Shown here: piece by piece, positions 46,001 to 54,476 of the stretch
Layout: every line of letters begins with the position of its first letter
How positions within the stretch are numbered: position 1 is the stretch's first letter
DNA from: Dyadobacter sp. CY347
GTDB taxonomy: Bacteria > Bacteroidota > Bacteroidia > Cytophagales > Spirosomataceae
DNA length: 64,000 nt
Direction: 5' to 3'
Assembly: GCF_021502655.1 (NCBI RefSeq)
Contig: NZ_JAKFFT010000004.1
Coordinates: 248,001-312,000 of the forward strand
The notes under the pieces: model-generated
What the model was told of the DNA's origin: nothing
What the model saw: only the letters and a program-made list of their open reading frames with translations
Databases searched by the model: none
Program-made: the position numbers and the translations under genes

Positions 46001-46169
46001 TGGGGTAAGGTTTAGCCTTACCGGGACTAATTTGTTCCTGAACACACCATTCCGTGGTTATGATCCTGAGGCACTTACATTCGGCTCGGGAACAAACCTG
46101 ATTGGATTTGTAGGAAGGAACAATCCGGCAACCCGGAGTTTTCAGTTGGCCGTTAATGTTAACTTTTAA
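43059..46169 (+). CDS. SusC/RagA-type TonB-dependent outer-membrane transporter
   Basis: 1036 residues with a signal peptide (ends SVLAQ). An N-terminal carboxypeptidase-regulatory-like domain (ISGKVTDPDGSGVPGVSVSV) precedes the TonB box region (LNEVVVTALGQ), the plug (GKVAGAVITGSGGAPGAGV, then ATALYGLRASNGAII) and a 22-strand barrel ending in an aromatic residue (AVNVNF). It imports a nutrient together with the SusD-like lipoprotein whose gene begins 5 bp later. The substrate is not evident; no glycosidase is in this cluster. Confidence 0.95.
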   Translation: MMNKLLHNNFWVMLLVFLTCSGSVLAQSISGKVTDPDGSGVPGVSVSVKGTSQGTSTNESGDYSIAVAEGGTLVFSFIGFKRQEIAVGNRKIINVTLQPDVSVLNEVVVTALGQTQEKRAIGYSVQSIKSDEIKNSGDPNVVGALQGKVAGAVITGSGGAPGAGVNIILRGITSLSGSADNQPLFVIDGIIISNATTAGNPLPSAGSASPGASEQFANTNRAADINPDDIESISVLKGPAATALYGLRASNGAIIMTTKRGKSGKLNVSVSASGGMDVLGKSPDIQERFIQGRFGEFISPTEVRQRTPYQSFGPSIMNNNTDRIYDNFRGFYQTAFRTNNNVTITKGSEKGNIYFSLGQNYQQGIVPTTDFSRVSGKIAGTYNLSKKFSASGSFNYIRSGGKRPPAGDKSIFSALSYWPNTYDVNDYLNADGSYKNLLPGFTDNPRYLVEKSPRIDQINRYIADITLNYNIASWLNAKYQITMDAFNERRNRQVDSTFDVGTAVKGFLIKEFINYREINSNLYVTANKQFNENWSGSLMLGNSIVDSKRPDSYYERGEGWTAPFTDDITSYRNQQKRFYSPLENRIVSFFGDAKLSYKDILYLNVTGRNDIVSTLPTANNSFFYPSFSAGYVFTENLPKNNVLTYGKLRASWAQVGKGTDPYVIGAYYELADNFPYGNTVPGYVRRSTTAADNLRPERTTSIEFGTELRFLRNRLMVDATYFTMDSKDQIVRAPVSNVSGYSFYYTNIGLIRNKGVELLVSLKPVQTNNFNWDMSLNFTKMSGRVIDMPDELEEISYYDNGSRGVLKVQEGSKIGDLWGLDYLRAPDGQMLIQANGFPLTSLVTTPYGNALPDFTAGLTNTFSYKGLGLSFLLEWRQGGDVVDLGERNAFRAGSIKVTERRYEQVVFKGVTEQKSADGNISYVPNTKAVILDDAFYNPSTARYMGNSAEFNIQDGSWFRLRTVNLSYVLPKSIIAKSAFKGGVRFSLTGTNLFLNTPFRGYDPEALTFGSGTNLIGFVGRNNPATRSFQLAVNVNF

Positions 46170-46174
46170 TTGAA

Positions 46175-47611
46175 ATGATGAAAAAGATCAATCATATAAT
46201 CTCTCTGACCATCATTGGTTTTCTGATGGTGTTGTCAGGCTGCAATAAGTTTCTGGACGTGAATGTGGACCCCACATTAAAGGGTGACGCGACCTTGCAG
46301 GAATTGTTGCCAACCGCCCAGTTTTACACAGGCGAAGCCAGTTATCAGCAGGCATTCGTGGCTTGTCAGTACGCTCAGCAGATCGGGAATGCCATTGGTG
46401 CGAACGGGATTGACACTTATGCGGAGGCTGATAACACATTGGGCTGGACGAATTTTTATCTCTCCGTCGTTCCGCAGCTGAATGCGGTTATTACCAAGGG
46501 CCAGGCCGAAAATGCGCCGGTTTATGTGGGTATAGGGAAAGTTTTAATGGCATATAACCTGGGTATCGCAACCACGAGCTGGGAGAATGTGCCTTATTCG
46601 GAAGCAGATAAAAAGAACTTTTTGCCCGCCTACGATTCGCAGGAGCAGGTTTACAACGCAATACAAACCTTACTGGACGAAGCGATCATTGAACTGGCCA
46701 AAAACAGCGGGATCAAACCGGCAGCCGACGACCTGATCTACAAAGGAGATGCTGCCAAATGGACAAAGCTTGCGTACTCATTGAAAGCACGTTATGCCAT
46801 GCATTTGGCACAAAAAAATCCCCAACAAGCCGCACAAACTGCCATTACTGCATTACAAAACGGGATGAAGGCCAATGAGGATGACTTTCAGCTTCAATAC
46901 AATTCTAAAAATCTAAGTCCGTGGTATAGCCGTGTGGCCATTCCGAATACTACGAGCAATCTTTCCGTGACTTTTACCAACACATTTGTGGACCTGATGA
47001 ACGGGACGGTGCAAGGAATCGTTGACCCGCGGCTTCCCAAGGTGATTTCCTTAAAAGGCAGCCAGACCGTTTACACCGGCGTTATTCCAGGTTCCGGAAG
47101 TGGCTCGACAGTGGACCTGACGGCGAACTCATGGCATTCCAACATCAATTCGCCCTTGGTTTTTATGACATATTCGGAAGTTAAAGCCATCGAAGCAGAA
47201 GCCAGATTCTTGCTGAATGGGGGCACCGCAACTTCTACCGGCACCACGGCAGAAGGTTACAAGGCGTTCCAGGATATGATTGCCGCAAATATGGAAAAGG
47301 TGGGCGTGGAACCTGCAGATATCCAGACTTACCTCAAATCACCCGCAGTGAATGTAGGCGTTACGAAGCTGAAAGTCAGTCACATTATCATTGAGAAATT
47401 CAAATCCCTGCTGCTGAATGGTGAGATCTGGACGGACATTCGCGAGTACAATTATCTGAATTTTCCAATGCCAACCAATGTAAATCCCGACTTGCAGGGA
47501 AACAGGATCCAGCGCATGAAATACCCGGATACGGAAATCACCAGGAACTCAAAAGCAGTGCTTGCGAACCAGAAGGATCCGGAAACTCCGATGTGGATTT
47601 TTGTCAAATAA
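46175..47611 (+). CDS. SusD/RagB-like substrate-binding lipoprotein
   Basis: 478 residues with lipobox LSGC (signal MVLSGC, Cys23). N-terminal SusD TPR region (DATLQELLPTAQFYTGEASYQQ), Trp-rich GWTNFYLSVVPQLNAVI, and the C-terminal segment MKYPDTEITRNSKAVLA typical of the SusD-like_2 group. It binds the substrate at the cell surface and forms the lid of the preceding SusC. The 5-bp spacing shows a single operon. Confidence 0.93.
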   Translation: MMKKINHIISLTIIGFLMVLSGCNKFLDVNVDPTLKGDATLQELLPTAQFYTGEASYQQAFVACQYAQQIGNAIGANGIDTYAEADNTLGWTNFYLSVVPQLNAVITKGQAENAPVYVGIGKVLMAYNLGIATTSWENVPYSEADKKNFLPAYDSQEQVYNAIQTLLDEAIIELAKNSGIKPAADDLIYKGDAAKWTKLAYSLKARYAMHLAQKNPQQAAQTAITALQNGMKANEDDFQLQYNSKNLSPWYSRVAIPNTTSNLSVTFTNTFVDLMNGTVQGIVDPRLPKVISLKGSQTVYTGVIPGSGSGSTVDLTANSWHSNINSPLVFMTYSEVKAIEAEARFLLNGGTATSTGTTAEGYKAFQDMIAANMEKVGVEPADIQTYLKSPAVNVGVTKLKVSHIIIEKFKSLLLNGEIWTDIREYNYLNFPMPTNVNPDLQGNRIQRMKYPDTEITRNSKAVLANQKDPETPMWIFVK

Positions 47612-47652
47612 ATGTGTGGATGTGTTGTTAACAACCTCTTTTGTAATCGATT

Positions 47653-48126
47653 ATGAAATATATAAAATCAATTTTAATGCTGTTCGCCGCCATGTTTGCG
47701 CTTACTGGCTGCTACAAAGAACCGGATCTATTCGATGATCTGTTGACGAGCAATGGAAAGGTGGCGCAAATTGCGGTCATCTGGCTTGGGGATACGAAGG
47801 TGTTTTCTGCCGCGGGCGTTTTGCAGCCCGGCATCACGGTGGATTCATTGAGCAATGTGAATGTCAACATTGAATTTACTTCCGAAATCGGGATCAAAGA
47901 ATTCCGGATTTACACGGCAGAGACAACAACCGGCGCACAAACGCTCGTTTCGACAACGCCTGCCGGTTCGGAGAAATATGATTCGGAATTGCGCAATTAT
48001 GTGGTCAGAATTCCGGTTAAGGCGCCAAAGGCGAAGAATGCAACGGTTGTGATCTTCACAGAAGTGATTGCTGAAAACGGTCTGGCATCTGGGCAAAAGA
48101 ATGTCACATTAAAAACAAAACCATAA
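47653..48126 (+). CDS. Small Ig-like lipoprotein of the SusCD locus
   Basis: 157 residues with lipobox LTGC (signal ends MFALTGC). The rest is a single beta-sandwich-like domain (VAQIAVIWLGDTKVFSAAG, INVEFTSEIG-type strands, NATVVIFTEVIAENG). It probably sits beside SusD on the cell surface and contributes to ligand binding, as accessory SGBP-like lipoproteins do. No named family recognised. It begins 41 bp after the SusD gene and is followed by a hairpin. Confidence 0.75.
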   Translation: MKYIKSILMLFAAMFALTGCYKEPDLFDDLLTSNGKVAQIAVIWLGDTKVFSAAGVLQPGITVDSLSNVNVNIEFTSEIGIKEFRIYTAETTTGAQTLVSTTPAGSEKYDSELRNYVVRIPVKAPKAKNATVVIFTEVIAENGLASGQKNVTLKTKP

Positions 48127-48135
48127 TGCAGCTAA

Positions 48136-48181
48136 GCGCCCTGTTTGCAGTTATTTCAGTCTTTTTCAGCAAACAGGGCGC
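48136..48181 (+). terminator. Hairpin after the first SusCD locus
   Basis: A perfect 13-bp stem GCGCCCTGTTTGC (48136-48148) / 48169-48181 with a 20-nt T-rich loop. There is no T-run directly after the stem, so termination is probable but not certain. Confidence 0.5.
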
Positions 48182-48200
48182 CTGTATGCGTCCGTCGTTT

Positions 48201-48208
48201 TATATTTG
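48201..48208 (+). promoter_or_regulatory. Putative -7 box before the carboxypeptidase-regulatory-like gene
   Basis: TATATTTG matches TAnnTTTG exactly and lies 24 bp before the ATG at 48233. No -33 TTG at the usual distance; the upstream hairpin ends at 48181. Confidence 0.4.
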
Positions 48209-48232
48209 AGCTGAAAAGCGCCGGATTCTACA

Positions 48233-49384
48233 ATGCACTTGATTGATAATTTGCTTAAACCTAATGCTTTCCGTTCCCTTCGGTTGACGGTTGTTATTCT
48301 TCTTTGCTGCCTTGCCCAATCGCACGCCCAGCAAGGCGGAATGGTGACGCTTACAGGAAAAGTCACCGATGAAAAAACAGGCAAGCCACTTCCGTTTGCC
48401 AATGTTTTTATCAACAATTCAACCATCGGAACGAATGCGGATGAGAATGGTAATTACAAGCTGACGAATTTGTCGATTGGTAACCTTGAAATGGCCGTGT
48501 CATTTTTGGGGTACGAAACTGTGAAGCAGACATTGCGGTTTGAGCAGCCAGGCGTAAAAACAGTGCTTTTCAAGTTGAGAGAAGGGATGGAGCTCGAAGG
48601 CGTGACCGTTTACGCGAAAAAGAACAAAAAACGCGAGCGGAATTTAAAGATCATCACACGGGAATTGCTTGGCAACAGCCGGTTTAGCAAGCAATGCAAA
48701 ATCATTAACCCCCAGGTTTTGCGGATTTCGGAGGATGACGACAAACATTTAACTGCACAAACAACCAAGCCGCTGATCATTGAAAACCTCGCATTGGGTT
48801 ACCGCATCCACCAGGATCTGGATGATTTTGATTATTTCAACGGAAAGCTCTTTTACGGCGGCAGCACCAGATTTGAACTGCTTGTGCCAAAGGATAGTTT
48901 GCAAAAAAAACAATGGCGGGCCAACCAGAAGATCGCTTACCAGGGATCTGTAAAGCATTTGCTGTCGAGCATGGTATCAGACAGTTTGCAGGAGCAGGGT
49001 TTTAAAGTATATCAAGTAATTCCCGATTCCATGCGCAGGTTCAATACGGTGCGCACGCAAAACGGTTACAACACCATTGCCAATCATTTGCACAACCGCA
49101 TTGAGCAGATCCGCGGCATGCGGCTGATCCGCCCGGGCGAGCTGGTTACCGAGCGGCTGGTGGTGTCGGGCACGCAGCTGGAAGTATTTTATCTAAATAA
49201 AAAGGGAAGGTCACCGTATTCAGATATGCCCTATGCTTATACGCAAATCACGCTGCCACAAGGATATATGGTGATTACGCCTTCGGGTTGGGTGTCTATT
49301 CCAATGGGGTTTGAGATTGCGGGCGATCTGGGCAATGACCGTTTTTCATCACTGCTGCCAGCCGACTGGAAAAGGGACGATTAA
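48233..49384 (+). CDS. Carboxypeptidase-regulatory-like domain protein
   Basis: 383 residues with a signal peptide (ends QSHAQQ). An N-terminal CarboxypepD_reg-like Ig domain (LTGKVTDEKTGKPLPFANV, GTNADENGNYKLTNLSIG), as found at the start of SusC proteins but without a barrel, is followed by a beta-rich region of unknown fold with Tyr/Phe/Arg-rich strands (DDFDYFNGKLFYGG). Probably periplasmic or cell-surface. It has its own putative promoter and ends 1 bp from the convergent FG-GAP gene. Confidence 0.8.
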   Translation: MHLIDNLLKPNAFRSLRLTVVILLCCLAQSHAQQGGMVTLTGKVTDEKTGKPLPFANVFINNSTIGTNADENGNYKLTNLSIGNLEMAVSFLGYETVKQTLRFEQPGVKTVLFKLREGMELEGVTVYAKKNKKRERNLKIITRELLGNSRFSKQCKIINPQVLRISEDDDKHLTAQTTKPLIIENLALGYRIHQDLDDFDYFNGKLFYGGSTRFELLVPKDSLQKKQWRANQKIAYQGSVKHLLSSMVSDSLQEQGFKVYQVIPDSMRRFNTVRTQNGYNTIANHLHNRIEQIRGMRLIRPGELVTERLVVSGTQLEVFYLNKKGRSPYSDMPYAYTQITLPQGYMVITPSGWVSIPMGFEIAGDLGNDRFSSLLPADWKRDD

Positions 49385-49385
49385 G

Positions 49386-50939
49386 TTATTGCGGCGTTCC
49401 AGGCAGTGTTTTGTTTTCAAGCACCACATAGGGCACATGCACATCCCAGGTTGGTTTTAAACTTTCCTGGTTCAGAAAACCTTTTGAAAAATTACCCAAA
49501 ACAATGTCGTCATCACCATCGCCGTCATAGTCTTCCACATCCATACAAATCCATCGGCCGTTTTTGTCAACTGGCACGGCGTGAGGTTCGAAGTTGGGCT
49601 TTTGCTTAGGCGTTGCGCCTGTTTGTTCAAAATATAAAAAACCTTCTTCCGGCTTTTTCTGAAAATCTGCAAAAAAGGCGATGGTAGCAATATCCATGTC
49701 GCCGTCTTTATCAAAATCGGCAGCCATGGCTTTTGTACAGCCATTGATAGGATAAAAATAGCTTTGCCTGAATGTCAGATTTTCTGTTTGTTCAAAAATA
49801 TAAAGGCCGTGGTAAGGTTTCAAAATCCGCGAAAAATCGCTATTGTCGCCCGCTGTGTAAACAATGTCGGGCTTCCCGTCCTGCGTAACATCAACAAATT
49901 GAAAGCTGCTTGAACCATACACAGAAGGAAACCGAAGCACATTCTTTTCAGTAAAACCACCTTTCTGATCATTGATAAAAACCCAGATTCCTTCATCTGC
50001 GTGCGCAAAAAGCGTCATAATGTCGGGCCAGCCATCCGCATTCAGGTCACGTATATAGCTTTGCGTTGCCCCCGGCATTTCCCTTACCACGACCTTTTCA
50101 AACTTGCTTTCAGCTGCTTGCTTGCCGGGAAGCTGTTTCAGGATATATAATCCGCCACGGTTATGCCCGAATGCACAGACCAGGTAATCCTGTAACCCAT
50201 CTCTATTATAGTCAATAGGCAGGCTTTGGATAGGGCGGATGAGGTCATGCGATATCATCTCAGCCTTCGCGCCGGCTTTGTTGTTCATTGTAAATATCTG
50301 TCCTTTCGTAATGTCGAGCGCACGCATGCCGCCCATGCATGTGATCGCCATTTCAGGATTTTTCGGCGTAGGAAAACAAATGTTGATGGCTGAGGATGGA
50401 AGTGTGGTAATCAGTTTTCGCGTTTTCAACTGGTCAGAAATATACAACCCAGGATTTTCGAGATCGCTGGTGTAAATGCGTTGTTTGGAGGAGTCAATTG
50501 CAACCAATAATGTACTGCTGACGGCAGACAATTCGACTTTGGGCTGCTTTAATTCAAAACCGGCCCAATCACGCGTTTGTTTGTAACCGTTAGGAACTTG
50601 TAAAGTGTCCGGTGCAAGGGTTTGATAATAATGTATAAGCTTGGTCCAGTCGGCAGACGAGAGCGCGGACTGCTGGTGATGCAAATAAATATTTCCTTCC
50701 AACACTTCAATGCCGAGCTGCTCCGCCATAGCCGGTAACACGCCGTTTGTCCAGGTATTTTTGTCCAAAAGGGCTGGATCCGGGAGCTGGTGGCAGTTTG
50801 AGCAGTATTTTTCAGCCAGTGCTTTCCCTTCGGCAAGCGACTCCTCGGAGCCATTTGTTCTGCAGGAAAGATTACAAAGGCATAGAAAAGCGGAAATCTG
50901 GAAAAAGTAATATTGAAGCCGTGGGCAGTTCCTTAGCAT
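49386..50939 (-). CDS. Cytochrome-c-motif plus FG-GAP/VCBS repeat protein
   Basis: 517 residues. The N-terminus has a hydrophobic secretion signal and CNLSC (Cys26), a weak lipobox. A heme-binding CSNCH at 46-50 begins a short c-type cytochrome-like module (ALAEKYCSNCHQLPDPALL); a Met ligand could lie in VLPAMAEQ. The rest is a beta-propeller of FG-GAP repeats with Ca2+-binding loops (DYNRDGLQDY, DLNADGWPDI, DVTQDGKPDI, DFDKDGDMDI, DYDGDGDDDI). This fusion is known in Bacteroidota/Planctomycetes surface proteins. Role unclear: electron transfer or binding. Confidence 0.85.
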   Translation of the reverse strand: MLRNCPRLQYYFFQISAFLCLCNLSCRTNGSEESLAEGKALAEKYCSNCHQLPDPALLDKNTWTNGVLPAMAEQLGIEVLEGNIYLHHQQSALSSADWTKLIHYYQTLAPDTLQVPNGYKQTRDWAGFELKQPKVELSAVSSTLLVAIDSSKQRIYTSDLENPGLYISDQLKTRKLITTLPSSAINICFPTPKNPEMAITCMGGMRALDITKGQIFTMNNKAGAKAEMISHDLIRPIQSLPIDYNRDGLQDYLVCAFGHNRGGLYILKQLPGKQAAESKFEKVVVREMPGATQSYIRDLNADGWPDIMTLFAHADEGIWVFINDQKGGFTEKNVLRFPSVYGSSSFQFVDVTQDGKPDIVYTAGDNSDFSRILKPYHGLYIFEQTENLTFRQSYFYPINGCTKAMAADFDKDGDMDIATIAFFADFQKKPEEGFLYFEQTGATPKQKPNFEPHAVPVDKNGRWICMDVEDYDGDGDDDIVLGNFSKGFLNQESLKPTWDVHVPYVVLENKTLPGTPQ

Positions 50940-51132
50940 CTGGGTGAAAGTGGGTTGAGACGTCGAAAATACTAAGATTGTACAATAAGCGGCCAGACGA
51001 TTTATATGCAGTCGTGTAAATAAACACCCTAAAATCGGTTATGTATGACATTATTTTATCCTTTTATAATACTATTATTTCATTGCAGGAAAATATTAAC
51101 CAGAAACAACCAATAATTTGTGGAAATAATCA

Positions 51133-51140
51133 TAGATTTG
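51133..51140 (+). promoter_or_regulatory. Putative -7 box of the second SusCD locus
   Basis: TAGATTTG matches TAnnTTTG exactly and lies 33 bp before the SusC ATG. A TTTG at 51117-51120 is closer than the usual -33 spacing. Confidence 0.4.
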
Positions 51141-51173
51141 AGCGCTTAATAATTATTAACCTAACCGAGTATT

Positions 51174-54100
51174 ATGAAAAGAATCTACAAGATCTCCGGT
51201 AGGGGTATCTTCTTCTCCCTCATGTTAAGTTTCGCAGCAATTGTTGCAATCGCACAAGAACGTAAGGTAACAGGAAAGATCACAGACCTCGCCGGAACAG
51301 GCATCCCCGGAGCTACGGTCGTTGTGAAAGGAACGCAATCAGGAACTAACACGAACACTGATGGCGACTTCACGATCAACGTGGGGAATGGCAGCACTTT
51401 GGTAATCAGCTTTGTTGGTTACAAAACAAAAGAAGTTCAGGTGGGCAACCAGAGTGTCATCAACATCCAGATGGACGATGACATTTCGGCGCTGGAGGAG
51501 GTTATCGTAACGGGTTACACCATCGATAGCAGAAGAGAAACAACAGGTGCGGTTTCAACAGTTAAATCAAAAGATTTGACAGCAACACCATCCGGTAACG
51601 TTGAACAGCAGTTACAGGGCCGCGTTGCGGGTGTGACTGTAATTACAAACGGTCAGCCTGGAACAACCAGCCAGATCCGCGTAAGGGGTTTTGGTGCTTT
51701 TGGTGGTAACGAGCCATTGTATGTAGTTGACGGGGTGCCAACAGGATCAACGGATTTCCTTAATCCGGATGACATCGAAACAACAACCGTTTTGAAAGAT
51801 GCAGCGGCCGCTTCTATATATGGAGCGCGTGCAGCGAACGGTGTAATTGTTTACACAACTAAAAAAGGAACGAAAAAAGCCAAAAAACTGAGCGTTACTT
51901 ATGACGGTCTTTTCGGTGTAACGACGCCTGGTAAAGGCCAGACAATGCTTAATCCGCAAGAACAGGCGGACTGGACATGGCAGGCAATCCGGAATGATGC
52001 ATTCCAGGGTGACTCACTTCCAAAATTCACGAACATTGCAAGCGGACAGTATGGCTCAGGCGATAAGCCGGTTTTGCCAGACTACATTAACGTGGGCGGT
52101 AAGACAGGTGTAATTGGCGAAGTTGACCTTGCAGCTGAAAAATTGAAATACAATGTAGATCCAAACCGTGGTTCTATCTATCAGGTGGTTAAAGCTAACA
52201 AGCAAGGAACAGACTGGTATGATGCAATTACGCGCAATGCGCCTTTGCAGAGACACTCGCTTGGATTTTCAGGCGGTGGTGATAACAACCGTTTTTACGC
52301 GGGTTTCAGTGTTCAGGATCAAAAAGGGATCATGATCAACAATGGTTTCAAGCGTTATGCTTTCCGTGTGAATACTGAATTTGATGTATTGAAAAACCTG
52401 AGAATCGGTCAGAATGCACAATTTACTTATCTGCAAGTGCTAGGCCAGGATGGTGGATCAGGCGGACAAGGGGTTGCAGCGAACGAAAACGACATCCTGT
52501 TTGCATTCCGTATGCCTTCGATCATTCCGGTTTATGATGAATTCGGCGGATATGCAGGAACATCTTCAAAAGGATTTAATAATCCGCAAAACCCGGTTGC
52601 ACGCAGGGACGGTCTCGCTAACAACGCGGGTTTCGCAGGAAACGGATTCGGTAATTTCTACATTGAACTGGACGTTCTCCCTGGTTTGACATTGCGTTCC
52701 AGCGTTGGTGCGCAGTACAGCAACAGCGCATCAAGAGGTTTCAGCAGGTTACAATATGAAAACTCTGAAAACAACTCGGCATTTGGTTACAACGAAAGCT
52801 CGGGACACCGTTTTAGCTGGACATTAACCAACACGGCCAACTTCAAGAAAACTTTCGGATTGCATAATCTGGACGTGATCATTGGTCAGGAAGCATTGAA
52901 CACGGGCGTTGGTAAAAATCAGAATTCATCTGGTTTGAACCCATTCTCGACGGATATCAACTACATTAATATGAATAATGTTGGTTCCAAGCAAGTTTTC
53001 AGTGATTACTACAAAGGAGTTAACTTCTACTCACTGTTTGCCCGTGCCAACTACACATTCAATGACCGCTACATTCTGACAGGGGTTGTTCGTCGCGATG
53101 GTTCTTCACGTTTTGGAGAAAACAATCGTTACGGGGTGTTCCCGGCATTCTCCGCAGCATGGAGAATTTCTTCGGAAAACTTCATGAAAAGCATTCCTTT
53201 CGTTACAGAGCTTAAACTTAGGGGTGGTTATGGTTTGATGGGTAACTCTAATAACGTAGATCCAAACAACCAATACAGCTTATACGGAGCAAGCCTGGGT
53301 CAGTCATCTTATGACTTGAACGGAACGAATTCAAGTGCGTTGGAAGGTTATTACAGAACGCGTATTGGTAACAAAAGCGCGAAATGGGAAACCAGTATCA
53401 CCAAAAACATTGGTATTGACGGAACATTCATGAAAGGCAGGCTGGACATCATCATTGACCTTTGGCAAAAAGACACCAAGGACCTTTTGTTCCAGGTGCC
53501 GATCACTGCAACTGCTGGTTACGATGCTGCTGCTCCTTCTGTTAACGTTGGTAAAATGTCAAACAAAGGAATTGACTTGCAGATCATCAACCGCGGCCGT
53601 ATCACCAATGACCTTGGTTATGAAGTGAACTTCACTGCCGGTATTCTTAAAAACAAGATCGAATCGCTTGCACCAGGCATCAACTACCTGACTGTTAACC
53701 CTGATTTCCGCGGTATTAAGCCAATCAGAAACCAGATCGGTTATGCAATCTCATCTTTCTACGGATACAAAGTAATGGGTCTGTTCAAGGACAAAGCGGA
53801 AGTTGACGCTGCACCAGCGCAGGATGGAAAAGGCCCTGGCCGCTTCCGTTATGAAGATATCAACGACGACGGCGTAATCAATGCAGACGACAGAACTTAC
53901 CTTGGAAGCCCTGTTCCGAAGTTCACAGGCGGTATCAACCTAAAATTCACTTACAAAGGATTTGATGTTGAAACTTACATGTACACTTCGATCGGAAACA
54001 AAATCTTTAACCTATCTAAATGGTTCACAGATTTCTATCCATCATTTACAGGAGCTGCTGTTAGTGACCGTGTGAAAAACTCCTGGTTGCCAACAAACAC

Positions 54101-54419
54101 GAACACGGATACGCCGATCTTCGAAAGCACTTCCAATTTCAGTACCAACACGCAGGCAAACTCATTCTATGTTGAGGACGGAACATTCTTCCGTATGCAA
54201 AACATTACATTGGGTTACACATTGCCAGGAAACATTCTCAGCAAAGTTAGAATGTCCAAAGTGCGCGTATTTGCTTCTACCAATAACTTGTTCACAGCTA
54301 CCAAATACAAAGGACTTGATCCGGGTGTAGGTGGTAATGCAGATACAAACTTTGGTATCGATGTAGGTAACTACCCGATCACAAGAAGCTACACATTGGG
54401 TATCAATTTAGGTTTCTAA
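51174..54419 (+). CDS. SusC/RagA-type TonB-dependent outer-membrane transporter
   Basis: 1081 residues with a signal peptide (ends AIVAIAQ), a CarboxypepD_reg-like domain (VTGKITDLAGTGIPGATVVV), TonB-box region LEEVIVTGYT, plug (EQQLQGRVAGVTVIT, then AAAASIYGARAANGVIVYTT) and a barrel ending AINLGF-like (TLGINLGF). It pairs with the SusD-like gene that follows. Loops rich in Asn, Gly and Ser resemble transporters of neutral glycans, but the substrate cannot be named. An Asp-rich segment (DINDDGVINADDRTYLG) in the barrel is a Ca2+-binding-like loop common in this family. Confidence 0.96.
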   Translation: MKRIYKISGRGIFFSLMLSFAAIVAIAQERKVTGKITDLAGTGIPGATVVVKGTQSGTNTNTDGDFTINVGNGSTLVISFVGYKTKEVQVGNQSVINIQMDDDISALEEVIVTGYTIDSRRETTGAVSTVKSKDLTATPSGNVEQQLQGRVAGVTVITNGQPGTTSQIRVRGFGAFGGNEPLYVVDGVPTGSTDFLNPDDIETTTVLKDAAAASIYGARAANGVIVYTTKKGTKKAKKLSVTYDGLFGVTTPGKGQTMLNPQEQADWTWQAIRNDAFQGDSLPKFTNIASGQYGSGDKPVLPDYINVGGKTGVIGEVDLAAEKLKYNVDPNRGSIYQVVKANKQGTDWYDAITRNAPLQRHSLGFSGGGDNNRFYAGFSVQDQKGIMINNGFKRYAFRVNTEFDVLKNLRIGQNAQFTYLQVLGQDGGSGGQGVAANENDILFAFRMPSIIPVYDEFGGYAGTSSKGFNNPQNPVARRDGLANNAGFAGNGFGNFYIELDVLPGLTLRSSVGAQYSNSASRGFSRLQYENSENNSAFGYNESSGHRFSWTLTNTANFKKTFGLHNLDVIIGQEALNTGVGKNQNSSGLNPFSTDINYINMNNVGSKQVFSDYYKGVNFYSLFARANYTFNDRYILTGVVRRDGSSRFGENNRYGVFPAFSAAWRISSENFMKSIPFVTELKLRGGYGLMGNSNNVDPNNQYSLYGASLGQSSYDLNGTNSSALEGYYRTRIGNKSAKWETSITKNIGIDGTFMKGRLDIIIDLWQKDTKDLLFQVPITATAGYDAAAPSVNVGKMSNKGIDLQIINRGRITNDLGYEVNFTAGILKNKIESLAPGINYLTVNPDFRGIKPIRNQIGYAISSFYGYKVMGLFKDKAEVDAAPAQDGKGPGRFRYEDINDDGVINADDRTYLGSPVPKFTGGINLKFTYKGFDVETYMYTSIGNKIFNLSKWFTDFYPSFTGAAVSDRVKNSWLPTNTNTDTPIFESTSNFSTNTQANSFYVEDGTFFRMQNITLGYTLPGNILSKVRMSKVRVFASTNNLFTATKYKGLDPGVGGNADTNFGIDVGNYPITRSYTLGINLGF

Positions 54420-54476
54420 AATCGAAGAAACAAAAGTCTTATTTCACAACATCGGTTTAGACAGATTTTGATAAAA

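Noticed and set aside
48136..48181. Riboswitch or RNA gene between the first SusCD locus and the next gene
   Set aside because: A simple 13-bp stem with an unstructured loop is better explained as a terminator.
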